A stretch of 10,180 nucleotides of DNA, from assembly GCA_902488555.1 (NCBI GenBank), contig CABTWT010000034.1, positions 1 to 10,180 on the forward strand. The letters are read 5' to 3'. The notes under the pieces are model-generated. The model had not been told where the DNA came from. It searched no databases and saw nothing but the letters and a program-made list of their open reading frames with translations. The translations under genes and the position numbers were made by a program. Of the stretch, positions 1-6,794 are shown one piece after another. Position 1 is the stretch's first letter, and each line of letters opens with the position of its first letter. This DNA is from an uncultured Anaerococcus sp. (GTDB lineage Bacteria; Bacillota_A; Clostridia; Tissierellales; Peptoniphilaceae).

Positions 1-1721
1 ACAAATTCCATCATTTCTTCTACACTCATTTTTTTGGCTGGTGTTAGCATGATGGCATCGTCAGAACCACTTGCACGGGTATTTGTTAGTTTCTTTTGCT
101 TACATACGTTGACATCTATATCGAGTCCCTTTGGGTTCATGCCAACTACAAGACCTTCGTAAACCTCATCTCCTGCATCTACAAACAATAATCCCCTAGA
201 TTGGGCGGAATTTAGACCATAGGCACGAGCTATACCTTGTTCGCTAGCTATGAGAGAGCCATCTTGGCGAGTTTCAATCTCTCCCTTATATGGAGCGTAT
301 TCTTCAAATTCTGAGTTAAGTATACCCGTACCCTTAGTATCAGTTAGAAATTCTGTTCTATAGCCTATTAAGCCCCTTGCAGGTATTCTAAATATCATTC
401 TGGTATAGCCAGAAGATGTTGGAGTCATATCAATTAGTTCGCCTTTTCTACGTCCCAATTTTTCTATGACAGAACCTGTATATTCTTGATCTACATCTAT
501 AGTGGCAATTTCTATAGGTTCATTTTTCTTGCCATCTATTTCTTTATACATTACTTCTGGTTTTGAAACTTGGAATTCATAACCTTCACGTCTTAAATTT
601 TCGATTAGAACTGAAAGATGAAGCTCTCCACGGCCTGACACCTTGAAGCTCTCTGTAGAATCTGTATTTTCAACTTTTAGTGAAACGTCTGTTTCTTTTT
701 CTTTAAATAACCTATCTCTTATATGCCTACTTGTAACATATTTGCCATCACGACCAGCAAATGGTGAGTCATTTACTGAGAAAGTCATAGAAAGTGTAGG
801 TTCGGATATTTTTGTAAACTCTATTGGTTCATGGTCTGCTTCTGTTCCAATAGTGTCTCCAATTGAGATATCTTCCATACCAGATAAGGCCACTATTGAT
901 CCAAATTTAGCCTCTTCGACCTCTACTCTATTTAAACCATCAAATTCGTATATAGTTACGATTTTTGATTTTATTTTCCTATCTTCTTCGTTATAGTTTG
1001 TGATTATCGCATCTGCATTTTTCTTGATCACCCCTTGCTCAACCTTTCCTATGGCAATTGAACCAAGGTAGTCATTGTAGTCTGTAGTTGATACAAGAAC
1101 TTTAAATGGTGCATCTTCTTCTGCTTCAAAGGCAGGTGTGTAATCTATTATTGTATCCAAAAGGTCAGACATATCAGATTTTATTTGACCCTTTTCTAGG
1201 CTTGCCCAGCCATTTTTTGCTGATGCATATACAAATGGACTTTCTAAGTATGATTCATCTGCATCAAGTGAAATAAATAAGTCTAGGATTTCATCTTCTA
1301 CTTCATCAATTCTTTGGTCAGGCCTATCAACCTTATTAATACAAATAATTGCTGGAAGACCCAATTCTATGGCTTTTCTAAGAACAAACTTAGTTTGTGG
1401 CATAGGTCCTTCGTGGCTATCTACTACTAGGACTACAGATTCAGCCATATTTAGTACACGTTCTACCTCTCCACCAAAGTCAGCGTGGCCTGGGGTATCG
1501 ATTATGTTTATTTTCTTATCTTTATAATGAATTGCAGTGTTCTTAGAGAGTATGGTGATTCCTCTTTCTTTTTCTATAGAATTTGAATCCATTACTCTTT
1601 CATTTACTGCTTGATTTTCACGAAATGTTCCCGCAGTTCTTAAAAGTCCATCAACTAAGGTAGTTTTACCGTGGTCAACGTGGGCTATGATTGCAACATT
1701 TCTTACATCTTCTCTTCTCAT
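1..1721 (-). CDS. typA: Ribosome-associated translational GTPase TypA/BipA, C-terminus cut by window edge
   Basis: TypA (BipA) is an EF-G-like GTPase that binds the 70S ribosome and assists large-subunit assembly and stress or cold growth. The reading frame is open from the ATG at 1721 to the window edge (573 codons), so it has no stop inside the window. Visible G-domain motifs are G1 AHVDHGKTT (residues 13-21), G2 ERGITI (52-57), G3 DTPGH (75-79) and G4 NKVD (129-132), followed by [17 protein letters not shown] sequence characteristic of TypA. Later blocks include [29 protein letters not shown] and, near the edge, [22 protein letters not shown], which is the TypA-specific C-terminal region and separates it from EF-G and LepA. 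Family members are about 610 residues, so roughly 35-40 residues are missing at the left edge. The start is supported by a GAAGGA ribosome binding site just upstream and by a promoter at 1758-1785. No frameshift was seen. Confidence 0.97.
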   Translation of the reverse strand, partial: MRREDVRNVAIIAHVDHGKTTLVDGLLRTAGTFRENQAVNERVMDSNSIEKERGITILSKNTAIHYKDKKINIIDTPGHADFGGEVERVLNMAESVVLVVDSHEGPMPQTKFVLRKAIELGLPAIICINKVDRPDQRIDEVEDEILDLFISLDADESYLESPFVYASAKNGWASLEKGQIKSDMSDLLDTIIDYTPAFEAEEDAPFKVLVSTTDYNDYLGSIAIGKVEQGVIKKNADAIITNYNEEDRKIKSKIVTIYEFDGLNRVEVEEAKFGSIVALSGMEDISIGDTIGTEADHEPIEFTKISEPTLSMTFSVNDSPFAGRDGKYVTSRHIRDRLFKEKETDVSLKVENTDSTESFKVSGRGELHLSVLIENLRREGYEFQVSKPEVMYKEIDGKKNEPIEIATIDVDQEYTGSVIEKLGRRKGELIDMTPTSSGYTRMIFRIPARGLIGYRTEFLTDTKGTGILNSEFEEYAPYKGEIETRQDGSLIASEQGIARAYGLNSAQSRGLLFVDAGDEVYEGLVVGMNPKGLDIDVNVCKQKKLTNTRASGSDDAIMLTPAKKMSVEEMMEF

Positions 1722-1757
1722 AATTCCTTCTTTCAAACTTATAAATTCTATCAATAT

Positions 1758-1785
1758 ATTATATCTTAGACTATATCATTATCAA
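1758..1785 (-). promoter_or_regulatory. Promoter for typA
   Basis: On the minus strand a TTGATA -35 box (1785-1780) is followed after a 16-base spacer by a perfect TATAAT -10 box (1763-1758), giving a short leader before the typA start at 1721. It lies just downstream of the terminator that closes the preceding minus-strand gene, so typA is probably transcribed on its own. Confidence 0.65.
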
Positions 1786-1795
1786 TTAAACACAT

Positions 1796-1827
1796 AAAAA
1801 ATCACCTAGAATTAAAATCGCTAGGTG
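1796..1827 (-). terminator. Rho-independent terminator after the RsbW-like gene
   Basis: On the minus strand CACCTAG (1827-1821) pairs with CTAGGTG (1809-1803) around an 11-base loop and is followed by A then six T residues (1801-1796). It starts 16 bases after the stop codon of the anti-sigma-factor-like gene and separates it from typA. Confidence 0.85.
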
Positions 1828-1842
1828 TATTTATAGCATGCT

Positions 1843-2217
1843 TTAGAGTTGTACAAAGGCTGCTACCATGTTATCTTTGACTATCAAATTATCTGATAAA
1901 GTATTTACTATCTGGATTCCTCTACCATGGTCAGATAGTAAGTTCCTATCCTTGCCATAATTTATACCTTCGCCCTCGTCTTTAACCTTTATCATACAAT
2001 AATCTTTATCAATTAGGACTATGACTTCTATAATCTTATCAAAATCTTTTGAATTGCCATGTTTATAAGAATTTACTATTAGCTCATCTAAAATAAGCCT
2101 AAGTTTAAAAATCATATCTTCATCAAGATTTAGATTTTCAAGAAATTTAGTTGTATCATCTCTAAATTCTTTGATAAGTAAAAGATCGGAATGAAGCAAA
2201 TTTCTAATAATCTCCAT
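1843..2217 (-). CDS. RsbW/SpoIIAB-type ATP-binding serine kinase (anti-sigma factor family), orphan
   Basis: A 124-residue GHKL-fold (HATPase_c_2) protein. Proteins of this type bind a sigma factor and phosphorylate an anti-anti-sigma partner, or serve as switch kinases in related partner-swapping circuits. The ATP-binding boxes are all present: N box ELIVNSYKHG with E45 and N49, G1 box DEGEGI (80-85), and G2 box HGRGIQIV (97-104), which forms the ATP lid. It is somewhat shorter than B. subtilis RsbW or SpoIIAB. No STAS-domain partner, phosphatase or sigma factor gene lies beside it, so the target is unknown. The ATG at 2217 has a well-placed AGGAG site. It is monocistronic, with a terminator just downstream, and is divergent from rubredoxin. 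Family call is firm; the name rsbW would be a guess. Confidence 0.85.
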   Translation of the reverse strand: MEIIRNLLHSDLLLIKEFRDDTTKFLENLNLDEDMIFKLRLILDELIVNSYKHGNSKDFDKIIEVIVLIDKDYCMIKVKDEGEGINYGKDRNLLSDHGRGIQIVNTLSDNLIVKDNMVAAFVQL

Positions 2218-2242
2218 AATAAGCTCCTCTTAACTTATTAAT

Positions 2243-2251
2243 TTTATACCC
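2243..2251 (-). promoter_or_regulatory. Candidate -10 region of the RsbW-like gene (GGGTATAAAAT)
   Basis: On the minus strand GGGTAT (2251-2246) overlaps TATAAA (2248-2243), about 26 bases before the start at 2217. TATAAA could serve the housekeeping sigma factor, but the hexamer 17 bases upstream (CAATGT) is a poor -35. GGGTAT equals the known -10 consensus of general-stress sigma-B promoters, but no convincing GTTTAA-type -35 lies at the expected 12-15 base distance. So the promoter class is undecided. Confidence 0.35.
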
Positions 2252-2267
2252 AAAGAATCCTAAAAAC

Positions 2268-2282
2268 ATTGATAAAATCAAT
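2268..2282. promoter_or_regulatory. Perfect inverted repeat ATTGAT-AAA-ATCAAT, possible operator
   Basis: A perfect 6+6 inverted repeat with a three-base centre lies in the 152-base region between two divergent genes. It overlaps the position where the -35 of the RsbW-like gene would fall and sits about 25 bases upstream of the rubredoxin core promoter. Its symmetry suits a dimeric regulator, but the sequence is AT-rich and could arise by chance. Confidence 0.3.
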
Positions 2283-2306
2283 AATTTAATAATTCTCTGT
2301 CAAAAT

Positions 2307-2336
2307 ATGATAGAAAAACAAAATCTGTGGTATAAT
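2307..2336 (+). promoter_or_regulatory. Rubredoxin promoter with extended -10
   Basis: A perfect TATAAT (2331-2336) is preceded by TGG (2328-2330), forming a TGn extended -10 element. The -35 position holds only the weak ATGATA (2307-2312, 18-base spacer). The gene start follows 33 bases downstream of the -10 box. The combination suggests strong constitutive expression. Confidence 0.7.
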
Positions 2337-2369
2337 ATATATGTAATAACAATGAAAGGAGACATTGGT

Positions 2370-2528
2370 ATGAAATACGTATGTACAGCATGTGGATACA
2401 TTTATGATCCAGCTGAAGGCGATGTTGATAACGGAATCGAAGCTGGAACAGAATTTGACCAACTTCCAGAAGATTGGGTTTGCCCAGTTTGTGGAGTAGG
2501 CAAAGATATGTTTGAACCACAAGAATAA
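2370..2528 (+). CDS. Rubredoxin
   Basis: A 52-residue one-iron electron carrier of the anaerobic cytoplasm, used as donor to rubrerythrin, desulfoferrodoxin/superoxide reductase or flavodiiron oxygen- and peroxide-scavenging enzymes. The two metal-binding knuckles are complete: CTACGY (Cys5, Cys8) and CPVCGVGK (Cys38, Cys41). The usual YDPAEGD, [14 protein letters not shown] framework is present, and the length is that of the classical family. The ATG at 2370 is chosen over an in-frame upstream start at 2307 because an AAAGGAG site (2355-2361) lies eight bases before it, and because the upstream extension would run through the promoter. It is the only plus-strand protein gene here and is monocistronic between its own promoter and terminator. 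No partner oxidoreductase is adjacent. Confidence 0.97.
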   Translation: MKYVCTACGYIYDPAEGDVDNGIEAGTEFDQLPEDWVCPVCGVGKDMFEPQE

Positions 2529-2540
2529 TTAAACAATTAG

Positions 2541-2563
2541 AAGAGGCCACTGGCCTCTTTTTC
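2541..2563 (+). terminator. Rho-independent terminator of rubredoxin
   Basis: AAGAGGCC (2541-2548) pairs perfectly with GGCCTCTT (2552-2559) around a three-base ACT loop and runs into TTTTT. It starts 12 bases after the stop codon. Read on the other strand there is no T-run after the stem, so it acts mainly for the plus strand. Confidence 0.9.
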
Positions 2564-2566
2564 TTT

Positions 2567-2610
2567 AAAAAAATCCAAAAGCTAAGCAAAAATTAACCTA
2601 GTTTTTGGAT
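2567..2610 (-). terminator. Terminator of the stalk-protein gene, overlapping its 3' end
   Basis: On the minus strand ATCCAAAA (2610-2603) pairs with TTTTGGAT (2580-2573), and six T residues follow directly (2572-2567). Inside, CTA and TAG can extend the pairing with a gap. The 5' arm is made of the last codons of the gene and the stop codon lies in the loop. It sits back to back with the rubredoxin terminator. Confidence 0.6.
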
Positions 2611-3665
2611 GTAATATTTTTATTTTCTCTTACCTTTAGGGCTAGACTTAGGGCAACTGATATGCCAATTACTAGTATAATCCCTAGAATAATTGGTAGA
2701 GCGGCCTTTTTACTATCTTTCTTGTTGCTTAATTTGGGCGACCTTGATAGAGATGATGATTCACTCCTTATCAAATCTTTTTCATCTAAATCTTTAATCT
2801 CATCATTTGAATTCTTATCATTTTCCCCAAATCCTGGAGCATCAATTTCTAAAACTAATGTTTCATTTTTTTGATCAAACAAGGTCACTTCATCATCTTT
2901 TTTATTGATATAATCATAAGCTTCTTTTGATGTCGATTTCACATTTTGATTAATTTTATATATAGCTTCTTGGGCAAGCTCTTGTTTTCTTGCCTCAGAG
3001 TTAGTAGCTTCAATTTTTTTGTTATATTCTTTGACTATATCTTTTGTTGATTTGGCAATTTTTTCTGATTCTTCCTTGCTTATCTTATTTGATACTACTA
3101 CATCACTTACTTTTTCAACAGTCCTTGTTATATCATCATTTTTTTTAGAACTTTCAGCAGAACTATTCTTTCTATTTTGCTCCCTTTCTTTATTTTTTTT
3201 CAAAAATGCTTTGATTTCTGTCATCAACTCGTCTACATCTCTGTTTGATGATGTTTGCTTGCTTATATTATTGGGAGCTGGGCTAATATCTAGAATAGAT
3301 GATGAACTGTTTTCTTTCGATTCTTTTAAGTTTTCCTTAGTATTTGGACTTTTTAAAGGCTTTGATGTAGTTACACTATTTGTAGTATTTTTCTCTTCTA
3401 TTTTTTCAGGAATGTCCTTACTATCACTTGAAGGTTTCTCTTCTGTTTCTACTTTGTCTTGTATTTTTTCTGTACTTTCGTTTAGATCTTTTATTATGTT
3501 GTCTACTTCACTATCGGGCTCCGTTAAAATTATATTTTCTCCCGTCTTAAGATCTGAACTTGTTGTCTTGCTATTGACCTCTTCTGCTTCGTTTGCATAA
3601 GATTTAGGAGAAAAACACAAAGCCATGGAAAGGAAAATTAATGTTAATTTACTAATTGACTTCAT
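2598..3665 (-). CDS. Secreted Lys/Glu/Ser-rich stalk protein with C-terminal membrane anchor, function unknown
   Basis: A 355-residue protein I do not recognise. Residues 1-24 form a Sec signal peptide (positive start MKSISK, hydrophobic core, likely cleavage after SYA). Residues about 25-320 are low-complexity and strongly charged, rich in Lys, Glu, Asp and Ser, with no cysteine. Residues 142-165 and 183-256 look helical and may form a coiled coil. Residues 321-344 are one transmembrane helix, followed by a short KVRENK-type basic tail, so the bulk should lie outside the membrane. There is no LPxTG sortase motif before the helix. An AAGGAGG site five bases before the ATG and a good promoter support the start. 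It lies 67 bases downstream of a GT8 glycosyltransferase gene; its many Ser/Thr residues could be acceptors, but that is only inference. It could equally be a cell-wall spacer or binding protein. Confidence 0.8.
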   Translation of the reverse strand: MKSISKLTLIFLSMALCFSPKSYANEAEEVNSKTTSSDLKTGENIILTEPDSEVDNIIKDLNESTEKIQDKVETEEKPSSDSKDIPEKIEEKNTTNSVTTSKPLKSPNTKENLKESKENSSSSILDISPAPNNISKQTSSNRDVDELMTEIKAFLKKNKEREQNRKNSSAESSKKNDDITRTVEKVSDVVVSNKISKEESEKIAKSTKDIVKEYNKKIEATNSEARKQELAQEAIYKINQNVKSTSKEAYDYINKKDDEVTLFDQKNETLVLEIDAPGFGENDKNSNDEIKDLDEKDLIRSESSSLSRSPKLSNKKDSKKAALPIILGIILVIGISVALSLALKVRENKNITSKN

Positions 3666-3694
3666 ATATCCTCCTTAACTTGGTCTCTACTTAT

Positions 3695-3723
3695 ATTTTA
3701 CACTTATTTTCTACACAATTCAA
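3695..3723 (-). promoter_or_regulatory. Promoter for the stalk-protein gene
   Basis: On the minus strand TTGAAT (3723-3718), a 17-base spacer and TAAAAT (3700-3695) precede the AAGGAGG site and the ATG at 3665. The spacing is ideal and each box has one mismatch to consensus. No convincing terminator lies between the glycosyltransferase gene upstream and this promoter, so readthrough from the three-gene unit could add to expression. Confidence 0.65.
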
Positions 3724-3732
3724 AGCAAATCT

Positions 3733-4554
3733 TTATTTTTCTAAAGCTTGATGCCAAAAAAACTTGTACAAACTATCAAATTTCCCTATATAATTTTTGA
3801 GCCATGGTTTTCTCTTACCACAAAAATGTAGGATAGCAGTATTTGCCATCACATCATCCAGATTATAATCATACATTACCTTGTATGTAGTAAATCTTCT
3901 AGCATCGTAATTGTATTTTAATTCTGGAATTTCCATAATTTCATTTCTAAAAACAACATTTAGCAAATCCTGGTCGGGCATCATAAGACCTGCTTTTCCA
4001 GTGTTATTTGCATAGTCCAGGATTTTTTGCTGGTAAATATTACCTCTGGCCTTTTTTAAATTAATCATAAGTATGCCCGAATTGTAATATCTAGTGATAT
4101 CAGTTTTTTCACTAGTTATAATAAGTCTAGCCTTATTTGCAGATTGAACTGTTGGCATGGTGTGGATAGCCGCCATAAAAAGATTGTCGGCAAAATCCTC
4201 ATTATATAAGTCTATTAGTGAATTTAAAACTAAAATATCTGGATCTAAATATAAAATTCTATCCATATCTTCAGGCAGGTACTTGTAGGCAACTAGCCTA
4301 TAATACATTTCACTTGTGTAATAAAAAGTAGTTAGGGCAGATGAAAAATCATCATCTACCCTAACATTATTCAAACTTGCTCTATTATTTGATTTTTCTT
4401 TTATAAATTCTCTTAAAACCTCAATACTTTGCTCATCTATTGACTTATGCAAGAGATATATGTCAATATCAGTCTCATTTGTCAAAAAAAGTGAATACAA
4501 CATCGTCTTTAGTGGCTTAAGATAGTTTTGATCACAACTTACTAATATATTCAA
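3733..4554 (-). CDS. Family 8 glycosyltransferase (LPS galactosyl/glucosyltransferase-like)
   Basis: A 273-residue retaining glycosyltransferase of the GT8 (RfaJ/GspA-like) family, which transfers a hexose from a UDP-sugar; it is cytoplasmic or peripheral to the membrane. Motifs: N-terminal MNILVSCDQNYL strand-turn, the metal-binding DxD in YLDPDILV (D104, D106), YYNSGILMINL (156-166), PDQDLLN (193-199), and the C-terminal HFCGKRKPW (243-251), the family metal/phosphate ligand region. The length is normal for the shorter family members. The start is a TTG at 4554 with a GGGGAG site seven bases upstream, and no better ATG is near. The gap to the YitT gene is only 11 bases, so it is the last gene of that unit. 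The acceptor cannot be told from sequence; a cell-surface polymer, glycolipid or surface protein is likely. Confidence 0.9.
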   Translation of the reverse strand: MNILVSCDQNYLKPLKTMLYSLFLTNETDIDIYLLHKSIDEQSIEVLREFIKEKSNNRASLNNVRVDDDFSSALTTFYYTSEMYYRLVAYKYLPEDMDRILYLDPDILVLNSLIDLYNEDFADNLFMAAIHTMPTVQSANKARLIITSEKTDITRYYNSGILMINLKKARGNIYQQKILDYANNTGKAGLMMPDQDLLNVVFRNEIMEIPELKYNYDARRFTTYKVMYDYNLDDVMANTAILHFCGKRKPWLKNYIGKFDSLYKFFWHQALEK

Positions 4555-4565
4555 TTAAATCTCCC

Positions 4566-5528
4566 CTATTCCGAATCGCTAGTTAGGTAAAATCCCTTAC
4601 CAATTATTTTTGATGTATTTAATATGGTTATAAAGGCATATGGATCTATATTTTTTAAGAAAGCTCTTGTCCTAGGAGCTTCCTTTGGTGATAAGACCAA
4701 GAAGAAGATAGATCTTTTGACGCCTTTGTATAGGCCCATCCCATCAAGGACAGTGGCTGAACGATTCAAATCATCTCTGATGAAACTACCAATTTCTTTA
4801 GGCTTTGTAGTAATTATTATGAAAAATTTATCTGTATTGAAGGATTGGATGATTACATCGACAAAAATCCCCTTTAACAAAAGTCCCAATACAGAAAGCA
4901 GACCAATTTCAACGTCAAAAATCCAAATAGAGGCAATAGTAAATACACTATCTACCGCTAAAAGGGCCTTACCCACTTCAAGTGATGAGAATTTCTTCAA
5001 AATCATAGCAATTATATCAGTTCCCCCAGAACTAGCTGCAAGGTTAAAAAGTATAGCAGATCCAAAGGCTGATATAATTAATGTGTATACTAGCTCTAGC
5101 ATCTTGTTGCCTGTAAGCGAACCTTCGATTGGAAAAATATAATCTAGGGCAAGAGCTGTTAGTGAGTTTAGTATAGCAACATAGCCAGTCCTTAGGGTGA
5201 AGTGCTTACCAAGGATAAAGAAAGCTATGACAAGCAAAGTTAAGTTTATAATTAGGGTTAATTGAGGTCGTGTAAGGGGAACGAAGGTTGATGCGATGAT
5301 ACTCATTCCCTCAACCCCTCCAATTACAAAGGAATTTGGATATTTAAAAAAGTGTGTTCCACAAGCCAAAAGTATTGCGGCAAAAGCCATGAGCAGATAC
5401 CTAGTCAGTTCATCCATAGGATCGTGATTGTGTTTGGCCACAGCTCTTCTTTCTAAGTAATTATTTATAAAATTTCTTCCGAAAATTTCATTATTCCTTT
5501 TCTCATCGGAACATTCTTTAGCCACCAT
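4566..5528 (-). CDS. YitT family membrane protein (YitT_membrane plus DUF2179)
   Basis: A 320-residue integral membrane protein of the YitT/YqfU/YvjA family, whose molecular function is not established. After a charged 40-residue N-terminal extension come about five to six hydrophobic segments between residues 42 and 230. The family signatures are PNSFVIGGVEGMS (64-76) and ASSGGTDIIAMIL (165-177). Residues about 234-313 form the cytosolic DUF2179 domain (FFIIITTKPKEIG, LNRSATVLDGMGLYKG, IDPYAFITI, GKGF). The start is ambiguous: the ATG at 5528 is only three bases from the AGGAG site, while the GTG codon directly after it (5525) has the better six-base spacing; the protein differs by one residue. 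It lies 10 bases after the CofE-like gene and 11 before the GT8 gene, so the three are very likely co-transcribed. Confidence 0.9.
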   Translation of the reverse strand: MVAKECSDEKRNNEIFGRNFINNYLERRAVAKHNHDPMDELTRYLLMAFAAILLACGTHFFKYPNSFVIGGVEGMSIIASTFVPLTRPQLTLIINLTLLVIAFFILGKHFTLRTGYVAILNSLTALALDYIFPIEGSLTGNKMLELVYTLIISAFGSAILFNLAASSGGTDIIAMILKKFSSLEVGKALLAVDSVFTIASIWIFDVEIGLLSVLGLLLKGIFVDVIIQSFNTDKFFIIITTKPKEIGSFIRDDLNRSATVLDGMGLYKGVKRSIFFLVLSPKEAPRTRAFLKNIDPYAFITILNTSKIIGKGFYLTSDSE

Positions 5529-5538
5529 TATCTCCTAA

Positions 5539-6720
5539 TTAGTTGTCTGAATAATTATCAAAATATCCTTGAACTAAAACAATTGGTGTTCCCTTATCTC
5601 CTGAACCGGATGTTAGGTCAGCCAGAGATCCTAGCAAATCAGTGATTTGTCTAGGTGTAGTCCCTAGAGTTTCGTTTTTGCCTACTAGTTCTTTTTCTTT
5701 TTTTGAAATCCTATCAACCATAGCATTTGTCCTATCTTCTATAGATAGATCAGCTAGTTCATTATCTGCTATATATTTGATTTTGATCTCACTTGGAGTA
5801 CCCATTAGCCCCTTGGTAAAGGCAGGAGATACTACTGGATCTGCAAGCTCCCAAATTTTGCCAACTGGATCTTTGAATGCTCCATCACCATAAATCATAA
5901 CTTCGATTTCTTTGTCAAATTCTTTTATCAATTTTTCTTGGAGCTTGCTTACAAATACTTCTCCATCTCTTGGGAATAGTTTAACCATATTTTCTGTAGA
6001 TAGGTTTGAACCCAATAGACCATATTGGCTATTGTAACCTGAACCATCTATAGATTCTGTCATAATATCGTCTAAGGATAGGATGTTTTCTCCACCAGCT
6101 TCTTTTAGCTGTCTTTTCACTATGTTTCTTGTATGGATTGAGCAAACTAGTACATTCTTTGAAAACTTAAGTGAATCAACCGGATTGTTCAAAAAGTGAA
6201 TTTCAGAATTTGCTGCCATTTCAGTGTAAAGTGATGGATAGTCAATACCTGTAAATGTATGTTTGTAGTCTCCAGCAACTTTTCTAAATTCATCTAAGTC
6301 AAGTACGTCTTTGTAAGGATTGATGTCACTATTAAATAGGTCCATCTCATCCATTAGATAATTTCCTACCTCATCTTGTGGATAAGATAAGCAAATATGT
6401 AGTTTCTTGCCTGATTTTGCTATAGCCTTTAAAAGTATTGAAAATCTATTTCTTGAAAGAATCGGAAATAAAACTACCAATTCATCACCAGCAAATTTAT
6501 TGTTGATGTCCTTTGCTATTTGATCTATAGAAGCGTAGTTACCTTGAGCTCTTGCTACTAGAGATTCTGTGACGCATACAACGTCCTTGTCGTCAATTTC
6601 TATATTGTGGCTCTCACTTGCATCTTTTACACTTTTAGTGACGATTTCTACTAAATCATCACCTTTTTCTATAATTGGTGCACGAAGTCCAAATGTTCTT
6701 GTTCCTATATATCTTTTCAT
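5539..6720 (-). CDS. CofE-like (coenzyme F420-0:L-glutamate ligase family) amide ligase homologue
   Basis: A 393-residue protein related to CofE, the GTP-dependent enzyme that adds gamma-linked glutamate to F420-0. Recognisable family segments are TESLVARAQG (51-60, like the SKIVSKAEG region of CofE), YGDGAFKDPVGKIWELADP (277-295) and the C-terminal block LGSLADLTSGSGDKGTPIVLVQGY (within 364-386, like the CofE AADLV...GxPVVVVRG end). Classical CofE is about 250 residues; here roughly 140 extra residues (about 100-240) lie between the N-terminal and central blocks. No other F420 biosynthesis gene or F420-using enzyme is in the window, and bacteria of this type are not known for F420, so the substrate is probably another acceptor. 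The ATG at 6720 has an AAAGGGG site six bases upstream. It is the first gene of a unit with yitT-like and GT8 genes. Fold assignment is fairly sure; the reaction is not. Confidence 0.8.
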   Translation of the reverse strand: MKRYIGTRTFGLRAPIIEKGDDLVEIVTKSVKDASESHNIEIDDKDVVCVTESLVARAQGNYASIDQIAKDINNKFAGDELVVLFPILSRNRFSILLKAIAKSGKKLHICLSYPQDEVGNYLMDEMDLFNSDINPYKDVLDLDEFRKVAGDYKHTFTGIDYPSLYTEMAANSEIHFLNNPVDSLKFSKNVLVCSIHTRNIVKRQLKEAGGENILSLDDIMTESIDGSGYNSQYGLLGSNLSTENMVKLFPRDGEVFVSKLQEKLIKEFDKEIEVMIYGDGAFKDPVGKIWELADPVVSPAFTKGLMGTPSEIKIKYIADNELADLSIEDRTNAMVDRISKKEKELVGKNETLGTTPRQITDLLGSLADLTSGSGDKGTPIVLVQGYFDNYSDN

Positions 6721-6740
6721 TATAATCCCCTTTCTAAAAA

Positions 6741-6746
6741 ATTATA
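6741..6746 (-). promoter_or_regulatory. Candidate -10 box for the CofE-YitT-GT8 unit
   Basis: A perfect TATAAT on the minus strand lies 20 bases before the CofE-like start codon, downstream of the terminator at 6762-6794. The -35 position holds no good match (CTTTTA at 17 bases), so a regulator or a weak promoter is possible. Confidence 0.4.
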
Positions 6747-6761
6747 CTTTCATATTTCCAA

Positions 6762-6794
6762 TATAAAAGATGCTAAAAATTAACTTCTAGCATC
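6762..6794 (-). terminator. Terminator closing the six-gene unit, overlapping the last gene
   Basis: On the minus strand GATGCTA (6794-6788) pairs with TAGCATC (6775-6769); with two A-T and two G-T pairs the stem extends to 11 bp with a TTAA loop. TTTTATAT follows. The 5' arm contains the last sense codons of the zinc-ribbon gene and the stop codon lies in the loop. The T-run is short, so termination may be partial. Confidence 0.6.

Noticed and set aside
2278..2589. Minus-strand open frames opposite rubredoxin
   Set aside because: They lie over the complete rubredoxin gene with its promoter and terminator and show no recognisable domain.
2598..2690. Sortase LPxTG anchor at the C-terminus of the stalk protein
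   Set aside because: The sequence before the helix reads SPKLSNKKDSKKAALP; no LPxTG or NPxTN-like motif is present, so membrane retention is the better reading.
3019..3600. A 193-codon plus-strand open frame opposite the stalk-protein gene
   Set aside because: It is the mirror of a Lys/Glu/Ser-rich reading frame, which gives Phe/Leu/Ser-rich nonsense on the other strand. It has no ribosome site, and the minus-strand gene has a signal peptide, anchor, promoter and SD.
3600..3665. Lipoprotein signal (Cys17) in the stalk protein
   Set aside because: The residues before Cys17 are MAL, with leucine at -1 instead of Gly/Ala/Ser, so there is no lipobox; a normal Sec cleavage after SYA fits.
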